From assembly GCA_023387635.1 (NCBI GenBank), contig JAEWHU010000337.1, positions 1-22,782 of the forward strand: a DNA stretch of 22,782 nt. Direction: 5' to 3'. The stretch is from Bacillota bacterium (GTDB taxonomy: Bacteria > Bacillota > Clostridia > Lachnospirales > Lachnospiraceae). This document shows positions 21,253-22,782 of the stretch, one piece after another. Numbering within the stretch: position 1 is the first letter of the stretch; every line of letters begins with the position of its first letter. Both the position numbers and the translations under genes were made by a program. Below the pieces are notes generated by a model. That model saw only the letters and a program-made list of their open reading frames with translations. It had not been told where the DNA came from and made no database searches.

Positions 21253-22639
21253 GAATCACTATGCACTTTTTACCATTGATAACTTGTGATGTAATCTGCT
21301 GAATCTTTTGTGGTTTAACTCTAAGAATAACATCATAATTATTATTGGTGGTAGAATCTGATTCTGTATCAGAAGGATTAACCATTGTAGTTTCTGGATT
21401 AGGGACAGTAGAGAGGTTGTCCTCTAGATTAACAGTCGGAGAAATATTATCATCAGTGGAAGTTTCATCATGATTCAATGAAGTTTCAACATCATTCACA
21501 TAACTGACGCTAGAATTATCATCAGACAGAGAATTATTTTTATCAGAATTGTTCTCATCTATGTTTAAAGAGATAACTTCTTCTAATTTCTCTTGTAGTA
21601 GCTGTACTTTTTCCACCAGTTCCTGTTCTTTCTTTTGTCTAGCATTTTCAGCGAGCACCTTACTATCGATTAAATGTTCCGCAATTGGTGGGGTGTCTTT
21701 GAATTGTTCCGCATAAGAAGTTTCAATTTTTTTCGTTACTTCTTCTGGTAAATCACAAGCTCCAATAATCTCTTGTATAGATTCAGTTGTAAGTAGAAGT
21801 GGCTCTTGCTTAGAATCATTAAACTCTGCATGTTCATCTACCATCTGATTTAGTGATTCTTGTATTTCCATAAAGACTTTGTTACTCTTATTTTCATCAC
21901 GAATTGCATTGTTAATAATTGTTTGGAATGCATTCTTTTGTTCTGTAGCAGTTTGTTTTGGAGGGCAGCCAAGTACATATTCCATGAATTCTTTATGTGG
22001 TTCCTTAGCATCCTTGGTATAGTACAAAGTGGAATGAATATCCGTACTGCGATCCGTAAAAGCTGGAAAGATAAATCCAGTATCAGGAGGGTTAACAACC
22101 CAGTCACGGTAGCGTGGTCCAATTCGATTCTCATCCTCAAGATAGCCAAGTCCAGGTTTCGTTAAAGTAACAGGGCAGATTGCACATAGAAGATATTCAT
22201 ATACTTCTTCAGATTCATCCAATTTAGCATTGTCACTTGTTTTAGTCATGACATCATACGCATCATGGAATATAAGGATAAGATAATTACCAGCATAATC
22301 ATAATTATCGATAATTAACTGATAGAAAGAATCTAATAGGCCTTCGTTTTTCAGTCGGCTTTCCTTTAACCCTAGTAGGAATTGCTGTTTACCTCCTGCT
22401 TTTTCCTCTTCAAGAGGAAATTCAAGTTCTAGAAGATTATTTCCAATAGTTCCAGATAAAGTTTTCTTGGCAATTTCTAGGTATTTATAGAATTCTTCTT
22501 CCTTTAGATTTAAGAAAGTTTCCTCCAGTTTTAAAAGGATGTTTCTTTCTCCGTTCACATAACAGCCACATAATTTTGTAAATGTACATTCGTTTTTTTT
22601 CAATCTTCTTTTTAATTCTAATACATCTTTTTTTGTCAT
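21212..22639 (-). CDS. DUF4317 domain protein
   Basis: 475 residues from ATG 22639 (GGAGG 4 bases upstream); the ATG at 22657 lies before that site and is not used. It matches the DUF4317 family: MTKKDVLELKRRLKKNECTF, then LCGCYVNGERN, EEEFYKYLEIAKKTLSGTIG, NNLLELEFPL, YLILIFHDAYDVMTKTSDN, EVYEYLLCAICPVTLTKPGL, VVNPPDTGFIFPAFTDRSTD and PKQTATEQKNAF. No function is known for the family. After the conserved part comes a helical Glu/Gln/Lys segment (about 330-360), a low-complexity Asn/Asp/Ser/Thr linker (about 360-440), and a small C-terminal segment ending DDNEHAEVEVV. It is cytosolic, without signal or membrane helix. It lies 35 bases after the HxlR gene on the same strand, without a clear terminator, so the two may be co-transcribed. 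Confidence 0.9.
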   Translation of the reverse strand: MTKKDVLELKRRLKKNECTFTKLCGCYVNGERNILLKLEETFLNLKEEEFYKYLEIAKKTLSGTIGNNLLELEFPLEEEKAGGKQQFLLGLKESRLKNEGLLDSFYQLIIDNYDYAGNYLILIFHDAYDVMTKTSDNAKLDESEEVYEYLLCAICPVTLTKPGLGYLEDENRIGPRYRDWVVNPPDTGFIFPAFTDRSTDIHSTLYYTKDAKEPHKEFMEYVLGCPPKQTATEQKNAFQTIINNAIRDENKSNKVFMEIQESLNQMVDEHAEFNDSKQEPLLLTTESIQEIIGACDLPEEVTKKIETSYAEQFKDTPPIAEHLIDSKVLAENARQKKEQELVEKVQLLQEKLEEVISLNIDENNSDKNNSLSDDNSSVSYVNDVETSLNHDETSTDDNISPTVNLEDNLSTVPNPETTMVNPSDTESDSTTNNNYDVILRVKPQKIQQITSQVINGKKCIVIPMDDNEHAEVEVV

Positions 22640-22674
22640 AGTACCTCCATTGCGCAATAGTTCGGCCTTTTTTG

Positions 22675-22782
22675 TTATTGCATATTCTTTTTATATTCTG
22701 TTCCCCATTGTTCCATTGCATCAATGATTGGGCTCATAGATTCACCTAACTCGTTCAATGAATATTCCACACGAGGCGGTAC
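22675..22782 (-). CDS. HxlR-family transcriptional regulator, C-terminal fragment
   Basis: The last 35 codons are present and the gene continues beyond the window. They read VPPRVEYSLNELGESMSPII followed by DAMEQWGTEYKKNMQ, the typical end of HxlR winged-helix regulators (P-P-R/K-V-E-Y-x-L-T-x-L-G, then a C-terminal helix with W-G). HxlR proteins are small dimeric repressors or activators answering to aldehydes, quinones and similar stress. The target is unknown; the DUF4317 gene downstream on the same strand may share its transcript. Confidence 0.85.
   Translation of the reverse strand, partial: VPPRVEYSLNELGESMSPIIDAMEQWGTEYKKNMQ

Noticed and set aside
1..22782. tRNA, rRNA, insertion sequence or prophage genes
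   Set aside because: No tRNA-like cloverleaf, transposase or phage structural gene was recognised on either strand; the amidase alone is not evidence of a prophage.

Overview
The window (about 22.8 kb) is AT-rich DNA from a Gram-positive, low-GC bacterium, most probably a clostridium of the Lachnospiraceae type. Reasons are AT-rich codon use, GGAGG-type ribosome binding sites, a DUF4317 protein (a family I associate mainly with Lachnospiraceae), a giant surface pectinesterase, and a class II cyclic-di-GMP riboswitch. A plant-polysaccharide-degrading anaerobe such as Lachnoclostridium would fit, but the species is inference. No rRNA, tRNA, CRISPR array, insertion sequence or phage gene was seen.

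Layout. 1-570: 3' end of a molybdenum hydroxylase large subunit. 710-1759 (-): a divergent RsmH-type rRNA methyltransferase. 1848-2119: a regulatory block with a repeat element (copy 1), a promoter, a c-di-GMP-II riboswitch aptamer and an overlapping intrinsic terminator. 2158-6267: a 1,369-residue secreted, membrane-anchored pectin methylesterase. 6530-6946: nucleoside diphosphate kinase. 7081-8133 (-): DusA-type tRNA dihydrouridine synthase. 8469-9581: an AAC(6')-Ii-like aminoglycoside acetyltransferase followed by a lipoprotein. 9681-10061 (-): DUF1284 protein. 10320-11583: ECF sigma factor with an overlapping membrane protein that is probably its anti-sigma factor. 11652-12155 (-): lipoprotein.

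12537-17366 is a signalling and transport module: OmpR-type response regulator, a histidine kinase without membrane segments, an ABC ATPase and an FtsX-type permease. The genes overlap or are tightly spaced, except for a terminator-like hairpin between kinase and ATPase. 17736-19478 encodes an ABC-F ribosome-protection or translation-factor protein behind a long structured leader that contains copy 2 of the repeat seen at 1848. 19625-20200 (-) is an N-acetylmuramoyl-L-alanine amidase. 20446-21153 is a DNA-alkylation-repair-family protein preceded by a translationally coupled leader ORF. 21212-22639 (-) is the DUF4317 protein, and 22675-22782 (-) is the C-terminus of an HxlR-type regulator.

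The clearest regulatory result is the c-di-GMP-II riboswitch in front of the pectinesterase. Its P1 stem and the terminator share bases, which predicts that c-di-GMP turns the surface enzyme on. Other points of interest are a two-copy leader repeat whose differences are all synonymous across one 10-codon block, a response regulator whose expected ATG is ATC, 17-bp tandem repeats crossing a stop codon, 60-bp repeats encoding LPNT motifs, and direct repeats flanking the alkylation-repair gene, one of them a remnant of the DUF4317 gene end.
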